From contig NW_005179022.1 in NCBI RefSeq assembly GCF_000350225.1, forward strand, positions 143,319 through 207,318: a DNA stretch of 64,000 nt, written 5' to 3'. Origin of the DNA: Chondrus crispus. Taxonomy: Eukaryota > Rhodophyta > Florideophyceae > Gigartinales > Gigartinaceae. Shown here one piece after another: positions 50,854 to 61,468 of the stretch. Within the stretch, counting starts at the first letter, position 1. Every line of letters starts with the position of its first letter. The notes beneath the pieces were generated by a model. The model did not search any database. It had not been told where the DNA came from and saw only the letters and a list, made by a program, of their open reading frames with translations. The position numbers and the translations under genes were made by a program.

Positions 50854-51274
50854 TTCCTTCGACAGGTTGAAGGAGCAACAAGCGTTCGAAGGGAGGACAG
50901 CGGAAGGGAGAAGGAGTGGCGGACAAGCTGATCACGACGGAATGCGGCGTCGCAAGAGCGCACGTCGAGAGCAAAAAGCGAAGAACCGCTTTGGTGAGCA
51001 GCTTCGAGGATAACCAACTGCAAGTTGGCGTTGACAAAGCAGGGGAGGGAGGCCGAGTGGAAAGAGCTGGATCAAAATCGAAGTGCGGAATAGAAGAACA
51101 GAAGGAGAAAGCGAACGTGCAGTGTCGGCACCGCCCGGTGCTGATGAAGCATGAAATTGAGACGCATGTCCATGTCATAGATTTACAGGCGGTCCAGTCC
51201 ATGTCCAGATGGACACCAAACTTTACAAGACTCACCAATCCAGCGGCAGCCTGGGAGATTACAGTGCCCTGCTC

Positions 51275-51372
51275 CAATAAATTGGGCGGTCACATTCTAC
51301 AATGAGTAAATCATGCAATTCAAAATTTCCTGTACGTCTTCAGAAACGGCGAGCACCATGGCGGTGGCGGGG
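51275..51372. repeat. Left arm of a ~2.9-kb inverted repeat pair
   Basis: This pairs, reversed, with 53998-54203. Shared parts are GGGCGGTCACATTCTAC with GAGTAAATCATG, then AATTCAAAAT to TTCAGAAACGGCGAGCACCA. It could be a terminal repeat or duplicated promoter. Confidence 0.7.
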
Positions 51373-52379
51373 TCAAGCAGAAGCGGATGGGACCGGGTGG
51401 GCATCGATGGCGGAAGGCAGAAGGGCGTGGGTGGCGGCGGCGAAGCAGCGGGCTCGGCGGGTGGCAGTGGCGAAGCAGCGGGCTGCGTGGGGCTGAGAGG
51501 TTCCGCTGCGCGGCAAGCACGGGTCGTTTGGTCGTGTAATTGGCGTCCGAGAGGGTAGCGGCGGCAGTATGGGAGCCCAGGTGGGTGGCGGCGGGCGGGG
51601 TGGAGGACAGCGATTGGGCTAGGACGGGATGCTGCAGCGGGCGGCGCAGGAGAATGTGCGCAGACGGGAAGGGGCGGGGAGTGGGCTTTTCGAAAGGGGT
51701 TAGAAGAGTGGGAGAGAATTGGAGAAGCTAGCGCAGTGGGAGTGCGGGGAGGAGGCAGAGGCCTTCCAAGGCGTTGGTGGTTAGCTCAACGGAGGCGGCG
51801 AGGGATGTCCGCCGCGGCATGGTAAGTAGGAGGGCAGAGAGAGGGAAAAGGATATGAGCAAAGCAAGGAAGAACGTGATTAACGCAGTGGTGGAGATTCG
51901 AAGTGGTGGGTATAGAGGGGGAATAGAGGTAACTGGATGCCGGCGGGGGTCAAGAGGCAGGAAAGAACTGCGTGGAGGAAAAGTGACGAAATTGGATTGA
52001 TTGTGGATCTCTTTTAGAAACATGGACGGCAAAGATCAAGAAGGCCAAGGGAGAAGGGATTGAGGGGGTAGAAGGAGAATTTAGCGGCACCTGTGGGGTG
52101 TCAGAGGAGTGCGGTATGACCGAGGGACTCTGATGGGTGATTGCTTGTGGCCAAGACGAGGAGCAGCGGGCAGTATCCATACACACAGACACGCCCAGAC
52201 ACTCACAGACATGAAATCACATACACACAAATGTTGATTAGACGGCAGAGACAACTGAGCTCCTTGCGCGCTATGCGCGCCGATCCTATTATGTTACCGG
52301 TGAAGTCAAAGAGAATGGTTAAATAAATCTCTTCTCTGAAGTTTAGTCTTTCTCTCCATGTCTTACTCCAGCACGTTTT

Positions 52380-53373
52380 CGCTCAGGAATCAGACGCCAT
52401 ATCCCAGTCGTCTGCATCTCATCATACTGCCATCCAACCATGTTATGTGTGCACTTACTGCGTCTTACTGCGTCTCCGAAATGTGGTCCCACCTTCACGT
52501 CCCACACTCGCACACTGTTTTCTAGGATGTAGATACTGCAAGTATTCAGTTCGCACTTTTCGCAACCATAACCACTCTTTCCGCGCTTCCCGAAAATAAA
52601 CGAACGACCTGTAGCCCCGTCATTATGTCCCTCACTCCGAAACTGGCATCGAATGGTCAGTAAACTACACGTCTTCAGTGCGCACTTATGGCAACAGTAC
52701 GCACCCGATTCATGTGTCCAGAGGGTGCGTTTTTGTCATGCGCTTCCATTTCTATGTCCCAGACCTGCGCATTCTAGTTCCAAGATCAAGACATCCCATC
52801 CCGTCCGTCGCCATTCGTCTGCGAGGTATCCAACTTTTCGGTGTTTCCAATTGATACGTCGCCACCTTGTGCTCCCTTCTCTATATCTTTCACTGGCAAG
52901 TTACAAATATCCGATCCTCGCTTCAAAACCCTTCCCCCCACACACATCGCCCGAATACGCACAACGTTCGCGTATCCAAAGAGTGTAGACCTACCTTGCG
53001 ATCTTTCGGTCCGTGTCAACCGCGCGCGATTTTGTAAGACAATTCTGGATGGCACAGTCTTTCTTCTGCACTCATCCCGACGCAACCGCCCTCGTTCCAT
53101 GCGTCTCGTTAATGTGTCCCTGTTTTCCGGTCCCAATACACATCCAACGCCTACACGGACTTGCCCCAGCATCCAGATGCCACTCATCATTCGTCCGNNN
53201 NNNNNNNNNNNNNNNNNNNNNNNNNNGAGAAAATCTGTCGTATGTCCAGGTGAAGCGTTCTCGATGAGTGTCCCTGTTTGCACGTCAAACACTCGCACGC
53301 CTATTTCTCCAGATACCACTCGATGCCCTTCGCTCTGGAGCCCCGCACTCGACAACCTGAGTCCTTCTTTCAC
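52380..53373 (-). pseudogene. Decayed WD40-repeat gene
   Basis: Minus-strand frames show several WD40 strands in broken order: GHRVVSGEIGVRVFDVQTGT near 53300, VASGCWGKSV-like near 53180, VVRIRAMCVGG near 52960, NAQVWDIEMEAH near 52760, and SVRVWDVKVGPHFGDA near 52500. Spacing is in multiples of roughly 130 bases, the size of a WD unit. Frameshifts and stops break it up, and the assembly gap at 53198-53226 falls inside. The intact parent could be a NACHT-WD or similar propeller protein. Confidence 0.55.
53198..53226. other. Assembly gap (29 N)
   Basis: A run of N; the true length is unknown. Confidence 1.
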
Positions 53374-53488
53374 TTCATCGTTTACCCCTCACGCAATCCT
53401 GGCTGTGCCGCGCACTTCTTTCCCCCACTCCTGTAAACGTCTCCCTTCTCCGCTTCTATACGCCCTCCCCCCCCACCACCTTGCCCCG

Positions 53489-53540
53489 CTTCGAATCCCC
53501 ACCACTTCGAATCCCCACCACTTCGAATCCCCACCACTTC
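53489..53540. repeat. 16-bp tandem repeat
   Basis: About three copies of CTTCGAATCCCCACCA. Confidence 0.95.
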
Positions 53541-53997
53541 TTTCCTCACTTTACCTCTCTCACCGCCTCCCTCATTGTACCTCTCTTACCACCTCACTGG
53601 ATTTCACTCTCGCCCTAACACTCCTTTGCTGCTCCCGCTGTGCCCCAAATCCCTCCCAGCCCCCTTCCACACTTGCACGTTATGCTGCACCGCTTGCTGC
53701 ACCGCCTGTCTAAATCGAATCACCGGCCCTGCGTTTTTCTGCACTACTCGCTAACCCTCTCCGTCCCTCACAATCCCTGTGCACTGCTACGATCTCTTCT
53801 TTTTCGACCAGATCCGTCTTGCACTGCACGATATGACCACCCACCTGATGCACTGCATTCTGTCGCCTTGACGTCCTTCATTAAGCACGCCGCCCTCGAT
53901 GAGGCCATCGACGGGGCGCGCGATCAGCGCGTCGTTGCAGCCAACGTCCCCTAGAGGCAGAGGTCTGCCTGAGCGCCGCCCATTCTCTGCACTCCTG

Positions 53998-54203
53998 CCT
54001 CCGCCATGGTGGTCGCCGTTTCTGAACATATACAGAATATTTTGAATTTCTCGCGCGGTGGGGAATGGTTGAACATTGCTGAAATGTGGGACCTGGCTCT
54101 TTGAGGACCAAGAGCTCTGATTGGCTGAAAAAGGTGGGACCGATGAATCGGAGCCATCCATTCTCCTCCATGATTTACTCGTAGAATATGACCGCCCCCA
54201 ATA
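53998..54203. repeat. Right arm of the ~2.9-kb inverted repeat pair
   Basis: This is the reverse complement of 51275-51372 but interrupted by about 110 extra bases at 54054-54170. The outer block holds ATTCTACGAGTAAATCATG on the minus strand; the inner block holds the TTCAGAAACGGCGACCACCA part. Confidence 0.65.
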
Positions 54204-54614
54204 AACGGACAGCTACTGATGGAAGAGACTGGTAGTGTGATTCGAGGGTGCACGTCTCCAGAATGTTTCTGAGTTTCGCAGAAAAAGTTGCTCAAACTTT
54301 CGGCAGCACTTTGGGAACCTTTGAAACTTCAGAAACATTCATCAGCCTTTTCAAAGATGCCGGATCGCATTACAGCTCCGATCGAGGGTGGATGGAAATA
54401 TTCCATCATTGAGGCCTTGCTTGCCGGATCCAACAAGGTCCACCACCGGAACCAATGGGAGTGCCGTTTGAGGCGAATATCAGAAAAATCAATTGTCAAC
54501 CAGGATTTTACGGAGCCATGAGCCCTGGTAATTGGGACCAAATTTGTATGGCTCTGGGTCACAGACTCTGGTGTTCAGGGCCATTATTGAGCCGTATTCT
54601 TCTGAATGCGACTC
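54204..54614. other. Flank of the copia insertion
   Basis: Short plus-strand frames (EGGWKYSIIEALLAGSNK, YGAMSPGNWDQICMALGHRL) look protein-like but shift frame and stop at the LTR. They may be the remains of a gene hit by the insertion; too little is left to name. Confidence 0.3.
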
Positions 54615-55044
54615 TGTTAGCCGTTGCACAGTCGCGGAAGAAAAAGGCGCTGGAGAGAAAGAGAGAGTCATTGGGGCAGGGGGGCGCGCAAGATGGGTAT
54701 TCACCATATACAGTAGCGCGAGCGCGCGCTCACGCCCCGAACGCCCCGAACGCCACGTGTCAAAATCGCGCCAAAATTCATTCCTTTATTAGATTTGCGT
54801 TCCAGCCGACGGCGGTTAGCGCCGCCGACTGGACGCTCGCTGCTTGCGAATATATCTGTCCTTACCCCTCTCCCCCCCTTGTGAAAGAAAGGGGAAAAAG
54901 GAGGGTATTGCAAAGTAAAAGATTCGTCTTTCTTTGTACCGTGGGCGAAGAGACGCCCACTCCCTCTTGGCAGCTCACAAAAATCCTCCCTTGGTTGTAC
55001 AAGGGACAGCGAGCCGCCACGCGATAAGCGGGGTTTGCACGACA
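54615..55044 (+). repeat. copia 5' LTR, 5' truncated
   Basis: It matches 61488-61919. The first ~20 bases seen in the 3' LTR are replaced by unrelated sequence. It ends GCACGACA. The primer-binding site should start at 55045 (ATCCGGATTCGC), which does not begin with the usual TGG. Confidence 0.85.
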
Positions 55045-55091
55045 ATCCGGATTCGCAGCTCCGCTTTCGCGTCGTTTTTACTACTGTAACA

Positions 55092-57008
55092 ATGGCATCC
55101 TCGACTCGAGGGCAAATTGCGGCGAGGCACTCACGCCTCAAGAGGTCTGCCACCGTTGTTCAGCCTGTGACAGACATTGCCAAACAGCTTCGCGACTCAG
55201 CGCTATATGTCCTAGACATATACACGCTCTCAGACTCTGCCGATGGTTCCGCACAAGCTCTACCCGATTCCGAGGAGGTACGGGAGACTCTGAGCAGTCT
55301 CATGCCAGCACCGGAGATCCTCCTCACTGAGGATTTCATCAAGTCACCGCTATTTCCGGTTACTCTTCTACGAGACGTGGCAAGGCTCTACGACTTTGCT
55401 CATGTGGAGGAAGAACTCCTCACTTCCCTCGAGCTTAGTGAATCCGACAAGAGTAATAAGTCAATTATGACTCATGTCTGCTTTCTAAAGTTCTTAGGGT
55501 GCGATCTAGACACGATTCAGGCAGCCGTGGCCTTGTTCCGTCGCACTCGAGGGTCACCAAATCTGTTGCAAAGGGCACAATCAGCGCATACACTCCTCGA
55601 TAATGTACTAAATGGGGATTCGAACAACAACGGGAATGCTCAAACAGCTCCTACTTTGCCCATCCCCATCAGCCAGGCGGCTTTGCAGAATGAGCAGAAT
55701 GCTACTGTCGAAAGATCTGTTCGACAACCTACCCCGGGTGGCTCGGCAACTGGCTCAACTCACAGGGGACTTAATGAACATACACAACCTGGCCGCTCCG
55801 AGCCTCCGGTGAATGCTCGCATGCACACGCCTTATAAGTTCGACCCTGCATCGGAGAGAGAAGACACTCGTAAGGCGAATTATGTGCATCAACATTTCAA
55901 GGACAATCGCTTCACCGGTTCACTGACACCATCAATTGAAATGACACTCCGAGATTACAATATTTGTGCCCGTCAGCATCGCCTATCTGCATCCCAGAAG
56001 GCTGACTACTTCGTCAATATTTTGGATGGACCTGCTCGAACCTTCTTCTTCAACAATGCATCTGAGTCGATGTCATTCGAAGAGATGGCCGCAATGATGA
56101 TTCGAGAATTCAATAGTAACTCTCGACAGCTTCAAGTATACGGCAAGCTTAGCACTCTACGTATTGAAAGTGTTATTGCCGAGTATGAACTCAATTCTTT
56201 ATCGGATGCAATGTCAGAGATCGTTACAATTATCGAGTCCATGACACGACAATGTCCGCCACACTTCCGCTCCGAACCCCGTAAGATAACTTATCTTAGG
56301 AACGCAGTCCTCGGGCAACAGTGGGCAAGAACTCCCATCAGTAACATTGTTACTGCACAGTACACTGTTAATGGGTTCGTGACTGCTTTAAGGGAAAGTA
56401 TGCAATTGGAGGAAGAGATCAAGTCCGCACGTTCTGACCAGCGACGCCCTCCTCCAAACGGTACTTTCTTTCAGCAGTATGGGCGTAACCCGCGCCATGT
56501 CCGTATTCTGAAGCAAGGTAGAGGGAATGACAAAAGCCAGAATCCTACCTCTTTTTCAAGAGAGGTGGACTCCAGTAGTCGGTCATTCGCTGAGAGCCGT
56601 CGCAGAAATGAATGTCACAAGTGCAGGGCGCGTTGGACCCCTGGTCACAGGTGCCAGAGTGGAACAATTCGCAATCATGTTCGGCAAAGGATGAGAAACG
56701 GAGAATCTGCAGTTCACATAGTATCCGACCTGGTCCTGGGCATGGAGGGAGAACTTGAGGAAGACCCCTCCGACCAAGGAACTGATGCCATCCAAACTTC
56801 TGTCAAAGAGGCACTTTCCAGTCCCCATGTGCACTTCAGCACGGAACCAGACGAAGTGCAGCTATTTGACTCTTTGACGTGTGGTGCTGAAGACACTACC
56901 AGTGGAGAAGTGGAGCAAGCGGAACGAGATTGGATGACCCATCACCTCCAGTCGTCACTCTCAAACCTGCCCGTCTTGCATGGCAAAGAGTCGTCGTCGG
57001 ATTTTTAA
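55092..57008 (+). CDS. gag: copia Gag
   Basis: The capsid/nucleocapsid protein of the element, 638 residues from ATG 55092 (MASSTRGQIAARHSR). The middle has the capsid-like region YKFDPASEREDTRKANYVHQ, TLRDYNICARQHRLSASQKA, YFVNILDGPARTFFF. Near the C-terminus is a variant zinc knuckle, CHKCRARWTPGHRC (56611-56652). The frame stops at 57006-57008 (TAA) directly after GATTTT; the pol frame overlaps it in -1 from at least 56930. Confidence 0.85.
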   Translation: MASSTRGQIAARHSRLKRSATVVQPVTDIAKQLRDSALYVLDIYTLSDSADGSAQALPDSEEVRETLSSLMPAPEILLTEDFIKSPLFPVTLLRDVARLYDFAHVEEELLTSLELSESDKSNKSIMTHVCFLKFLGCDLDTIQAAVALFRRTRGSPNLLQRAQSAHTLLDNVLNGDSNNNGNAQTAPTLPIPISQAALQNEQNATVERSVRQPTPGGSATGSTHRGLNEHTQPGRSEPPVNARMHTPYKFDPASEREDTRKANYVHQHFKDNRFTGSLTPSIEMTLRDYNICARQHRLSASQKADYFVNILDGPARTFFFNNASESMSFEEMAAMMIREFNSNSRQLQVYGKLSTLRIESVIAEYELNSLSDAMSEIVTIIESMTRQCPPHFRSEPRKITYLRNAVLGQQWARTPISNIVTAQYTVNGFVTALRESMQLEEEIKSARSDQRRPPPNGTFFQQYGRNPRHVRILKQGRGNDKSQNPTSFSREVDSSSRSFAESRRRNECHKCRARWTPGHRCQSGTIRNHVRQRMRNGESAVHIVSDLVLGMEGELEEDPSDQGTDAIQTSVKEALSSPHVHFSTEPDEVQLFDSLTCGAEDTTSGEVEQAERDWMTHHLQSSLSNLPVLHGKESSSDF

Positions 57009-58687
57009 TGGAGCGGCGGAATATTTCGTCTCATTCTCGTCGCTCTTCACGATGGGTCGCACCCCATCGTCCTACCCATCCGAGACGTAAGCAAAAGATG
57101 GTCCATGTGAACGCCACACACATTCACTACTCACGCATCCGAAGACGTGGTGTTGCAAGTTACCCTGGGTTCTGTGTCGACATCGGTGCTCCAAAATCGG
57201 TAATAGGTCAAAAGGAACTTGGCAAGATCTTCTTACAACTGAAGATAAGAGTGCCCAACATACAGAAATCTGCAATCACGCACAGATTTCGCTTTGCGGA
57301 CAAGCTGTTTGACTCTCTTGGCAAGGTGTCACTTTTCCTTTCAACACCGAGCGGAATACCTCCGATCCGCGTTGACTTAGATGTCGTTCAGGCCGACATC
57401 CCGGCACTACTTGGGATGAACATTCTGGACAGAGAGGTTCTCATTGCCGATACGGTCGCTGGCCGACTCACAAAGAGGGTGAAAACTCTATTTGAGCAAG
57501 GTCAGGAACAGTATGTCGATGAGTGGTCTACCCCCTTACATAGATCACCGAGTAGACACGTCTATGCAAGAATGCACTTTGCATTCGGAACATTCTTCGC
57601 AAGGTCGCAGTTGTGGAAATTGCACAAGCAGTTCTTTCATCCGTCAGCTCAGAAGTTATTCAACTTACTTCGTAAAGCGCGACCCGAAGAAGCTACCCCG
57701 GAGACTCTGTCTATACTCGAGGACTTGTCGAAGAGATGTGATCCGTGCCAACGTATCCAAAACGCCCCAAGACGGTTTCGAGTATCGTTCGGCGCAGAAC
57801 ATGTCCGATTCAATGAGCGAATCCTTCTAGACATCATGTACATCAACGGAAAGGCTATCTTGCACAATGTAGATGAGGAGACGCATTTCTCAGCAGCACG
57901 CTTCTTAGCTGATGTATCTACGAAGACCATATGGAAGACAATCTTGGAATGTTGGGCCTGCATATACACTGGGCTACCCAATCGCATGCTCGTTGATCAA
58001 GGAAGTGCTTTCGGTCCTTTGTTTATCAGTTTAGGGGCAATGTCAAATGTCGATGTGCAAAGGACTGGCATTGAAACACACTCTAGCCTTGGCATCGGGG
58101 AGAGATACCATCAACCTGTCAGACAGATATACCGCAAGATTATGGCAGCACACCCTACGTCCGAACCTGAACTCGTTCTAGCGCTTTCCGTAAAGGCGAT
58201 GAATGATACGCTCGGACCAGAAGGCCTCGTACCTACTGCTCTGGTGTTTGGAGAGTACCCACCAGTACATACGAAATCAGAGACGCGTACTCCACGTGCT
58301 GTACTCGCTACCCGAGCCGAAATAAGTAATGCGGCACGACAGGAGATGGAGAAAATAATGGCTGACCTTCGCGTAAAACGCGCATTGCGGTATGCGACAC
58401 CATCCTCTGCAAACATTGTGAACTCCGCAGGAGACCAAGTCCTGGTGTGGAGGGAGAAACAGTTCGATAACCGCATCGGAGAATGGATAGGGCCATTAAC
58501 CGTCACTGCAGTGGATGAAGAGAAGAAGCAGGTCTTTGTGCAAGACGTTCGTATTGGTCAAGCAAGACCATTCAATATAGCGCAAGTGAAGCGCTACCAT
58601 CAACCCGAGCAACTCTCCGCCACTTTTGTGTCATATGTGCGAGATTGCATACGCTACTTTAGTTCACCAGAGGACGAAGAAGTGTAG
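56930..58687 (+). CDS. pol: copia Pol: protease and integrase part
   Basis: The protease active site reads FCVDIGAPKSVIG, with DIG in place of the usual DSG/DTG. The integrase zinc finger is present (LHKQFFHPS...CDPCQRI), then the DDE core: LLDIMYINGK, MLVDQGSAF and GIGERYHQP. The C-terminal GDQVLVWREKQF, GEWIGPLTV part binds DNA. The frame is -1 to gag. A T5 run at the gag stop allows tRNA re-pairing for a -1 shift. The frame ends in TAG at 58685-58687, but the same frame continues into RT without other breaks, so the stop lies inside pol. Confidence 0.85.
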   Translation: MDDPSPPVVTLKPARLAWQRVVVGFLMERRNISSHSRRSSRWVAPHRPTHPRRKQKMVHVNATHIHYSRIRRRGVASYPGFCVDIGAPKSVIGQKELGKIFLQLKIRVPNIQKSAITHRFRFADKLFDSLGKVSLFLSTPSGIPPIRVDLDVVQADIPALLGMNILDREVLIADTVAGRLTKRVKTLFEQGQEQYVDEWSTPLHRSPSRHVYARMHFAFGTFFARSQLWKLHKQFFHPSAQKLFNLLRKARPEEATPETLSILEDLSKRCDPCQRIQNAPRRFRVSFGAEHVRFNERILLDIMYINGKAILHNVDEETHFSAARFLADVSTKTIWKTILECWACIYTGLPNRMLVDQGSAFGPLFISLGAMSNVDVQRTGIETHSSLGIGERYHQPVRQIYRKIMAAHPTSEPELVLALSVKAMNDTLGPEGLVPTALVFGEYPPVHTKSETRTPRAVLATRAEISNAARQEMEKIMADLRVKRALRYATPSSANIVNSAGDQVLVWREKQFDNRIGEWIGPLTVTAVDEEKKQVFVQDVRIGQARPFNIAQVKRYHQPEQLSATFVSYVRDCIRYFSSPEDEEV

Positions 58688-60211
58688 CTAACGGAAATCA
58701 TCAGCAGGAATGATAAAAGGGCAAATTCGAAGGAGATGACAATTGCAAAGCGACAGGAGATTAAGAACCTGCAGGAAAGGGGGACTTTTAAGGTTATCCT
58801 GAAGGAGGAAGTACCAAAGGATGCCAAGGTCCTCCCGGGTAGATTCGTACTTGCCTTGAAGTCCACTGAGGATAACAAGGTCAAGTACAAGGCCCGATAT
58901 GTCATCCGAGGCCACCGCGACCGATTGAAACACATGATGGTACACTCGACCTCCACACTGCAGCCTTCATCGATCCAACTTCTATTAGGACTCGCAACGG
59001 TATATGGATTTGACATATGGACATCTGATGTTCGTCAAGCATATCTCCAGTCCGCAGAACCCCTTTCCCGGGATGTATTCATATCCAAACCAGTACCAGA
59101 ATTTGAATTGGATCCATCGCAATGCCTACAGCTCCTGAAGCCCTTGTACGGGCTCTGTGAGTCAGGAGATCTCTGCCATGACACTTTGGATCGCCATCAC
59201 GGGGAGGACCTAGGGATGAAACCACTGCGTCGCGACCCTGCACTTTACGTGCTTATGAAAGACAACATTCTGCAAGGACTTTCGGGTTGGTACGTAGATG
59301 ATCTCATCAGGACAGGGAGTGAGAGTTTCAAGGAACTCGGAAAGAAGACAAACCGTAAATTCGAAATGGCAGAGGATCGAGATCTACCATGCGTGTTCAC
59401 AGGTTTTTCCCTAAAGCGTCTCAAGAACGGAACAGTCGTTCAGGATCAACATGAGTACCTGAGGAGACTGGAAGAACTACCAGGTGATTGCTCGTTTCGG
59501 GCTTTCCGCTCGATGCGGATGAGACTGGCTTGGCTCGCAAACCCTAGACCAGACTGCTTGTTTGAGATCTCTCAGCTCGCACAAATCACGGAGGAAATGT
59601 ATGAGGCAGACCGGAGGCAGGTTGTGCGTCAGCTCAACCGGGCAGTCAGATATGCAATACAAAACCAAATATCTCTTCAGATACCTGCCCTGGATATCGA
59701 TACACTTCGCATCGTCGGATACTCCGACTGTTCGTTTGCCAATAACCGCGATCTCTCCTCACAATTAGGCCATATCTGCTTCCTGGGGGACGGCTCCGGA
59801 GCAGTGGCGCCTATATCATTTAAGTCATATAAGGCCCGCCGCGTCACGAGATCGGCCATGTCTGGTGAGGTGATCGCGTTCAGCGATTTATTTGACGTTG
59901 CAATTACCTTCGCTGAAGAACTTGAAAACATGCTGTCTAAGAAGATCCCTGTTCAACTATTGACAGACAGTAAGTAGCTATTCGATATGGTTTCAAAGGG
60001 ATCGAGAACATCAGAGAAGAGGATAATGCTCGACATCGCTGCAGCGAGAGAAGGTTTTAAGAGCAAAACTATTTCGGACATTGGTTTTGTTCGCAGCTCT
60101 CGCAACGTTGCGGATGGTCTGACCAAGTGGATGAGTCAGGCCATGCTTCGCGACGTTATTTCGACTGGCTACCTTCAAGTTGCTCGTGAGCAATGGATCA
60201 TTCGGCAGTAG
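58688..60211 (+). CDS. pol: copia Pol: reverse transcriptase and RNase H part
   Basis: This is the same frame as the integrase part, after TAG 58685-58687. RT motifs are ERGTFKVI, KYKARYVIRGHRDR, DVRQAYLQS, LKPLYGLCESGD and WYVDDLI (about 59288). RNase H follows with VGYSDCSFANNRD, MSGEVIAFSDLFD and LLTDSK, then a second in-frame TAG at 59975-59977, and LFDMVSKGSRTSEKRIMLDI, VRSSRNVADGLTKWM to the end at 60211. The second stop falls between the RNase H motifs TDSK and LFD. Both stops are followed by CTA. They are either mutations or readthrough sites. Confidence 0.85.
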
Positions 60212-60250
60212 TATGTTTTCACAAAACAATGGGAGAGGTCTAACGTTTAC

Positions 60251-61360
60251 TTAATTGTGGACAGCCTTCGATGACTTGTATAGCTCACGCACCTCGGCGA
60301 TGTATAAGTCTGTGGCATCGTCACCGCCACAAGCGCGAAGAGAAGCCTCGCAGAGACGCATCCGCTTCTTCTCCTCCCAATCAAGAACCTCCCGTTTGAC
60401 GCCGTCCGCAACGACACAGTGGTCAACAGTGTTCCAAGCTTGAAAACGCACGATCCATGTACCTTGTTTGACAGCTGCCACCCACTTCATCTTATCGGAA
60501 GGGAACTCAGGATCTTGAACCCTTTTGAAGTTGAACCCCGGTGCTGCTTTGTGAATCGCCCGCTGCGCGTGACCGATCGAGTGCAAGGGACCTTCGTGCC
60601 TCTTCAAGTCACTTCGAACCTTGGTTGCGAACCTAGCTCCGACTAACCTCTCAAAGGCATTCACAACTGCCGACGAGAGGCAATTACCCTTAGGCCCACG
60701 CTCGAAGACTACGGAGCTATTGCTGACGAAGTGTGATGACGCGACCGAGGACTTCCCACGCACTCCGGGTCCACGCTTGCTTACAGAGTAACCGGGGTTT
60801 GCAAGGCACCATGCACGAACTGAGTTGCGAATTATCGTCGTCGCGCGCTTGTAATTTCCCTTGTGAATTCTTGGTGCAGGAGCCGGCGGTAATCTATTGC
60901 TTCTCTTCGCTGCCGCCGTTTCTGCATGGACGTTGAATACTGCGTTCTTCCAAGCGGGGGAGCGGTAGGAGGACATTTCAATGCGATAGAAAGAAGAGAT
61001 GTCGTTCTGCCAGCTACTTTGAGCAAAAAACTCATCAATTGGAAATTCTCGGTCGCCAACTGTACACCCGTCTCCTGCCATCACCCTCTCAATGGCTGTG
61101 GAATCGACACGCGCCAGAGTGTGTACACTTCGGCTCGCACTAGCACTTGGTTGCCCACTGGCACTTGGTTGCACACTGACACTTGGTTGCACACTAGAAC
61201 TCGGCTGCACACCAGCAACCGCTTGCGCGCCAGCACCCGATTGCGCACCCGAACCCGGTACCGCCTCACTAACGGGCGTCTGAGCGTCGCTACTACGCCG
61301 CTGGTGGTACTGGACATTCCCCTTCGAGCGAATAATCTGCTTGGTCCGACGACTTGGCAT
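60251..61360 (-). CDS. Antisense accessory ORF in the copia element, protease-like
   Basis: An intact 369-codon gene from ATG 61360, opposite to gag-pol, in the space between RNase H and the 3' LTR. No family is recognised with confidence. The N-terminus has degenerate tandem repeats (SVQPSVSVQPSASGQPSAS). The C-terminal ~200 residues look globular, with GPKGNCLSSAVVNAFERLVG (Cys ~226), WNTVDHCVVADG (His ~314) and REVLDWEEKK (Asp ~327). The order Cys, His, Asp with this spacing and the GNCL and HCVV-D contexts recalls papain-fold cysteine peptidases such as OTU or C39-like proteins. That reading is inference. Its intact frame within an element with stops in pol argues for selection or recent gain. 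Confidence 0.55.
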   Translation of the reverse strand: MPSRRTKQIIRSKGNVQYHQRRSSDAQTPVSEAVPGSGAQSGAGAQAVAGVQPSSSVQPSVSVQPSASGQPSASASRSVHTLARVDSTAIERVMAGDGCTVGDREFPIDEFFAQSSWQNDISSFYRIEMSSYRSPAWKNAVFNVHAETAAAKRSNRLPPAPAPRIHKGNYKRATTIIRNSVRAWCLANPGYSVSKRGPGVRGKSSVASSHFVSNSSVVFERGPKGNCLSSAVVNAFERLVGARFATKVRSDLKRHEGPLHSIGHAQRAIHKAAPGFNFKRVQDPEFPSDKMKWVAAVKQGTWIVRFQAWNTVDHCVVADGVKREVLDWEEKKRMRLCEASLRACGGDDATDLYIAEVRELYKSSKAVHN

Positions 61361-61468
61361 CTTACAATATATGTCGGCACGAAGACTTCACCTTTCGGTC
61401 TAGTCTGTGCCTTATTGCGATACCAGTCTTCGGGCCCGAAGCAGCTCGCGAAACGAAAATGGAGGGAG

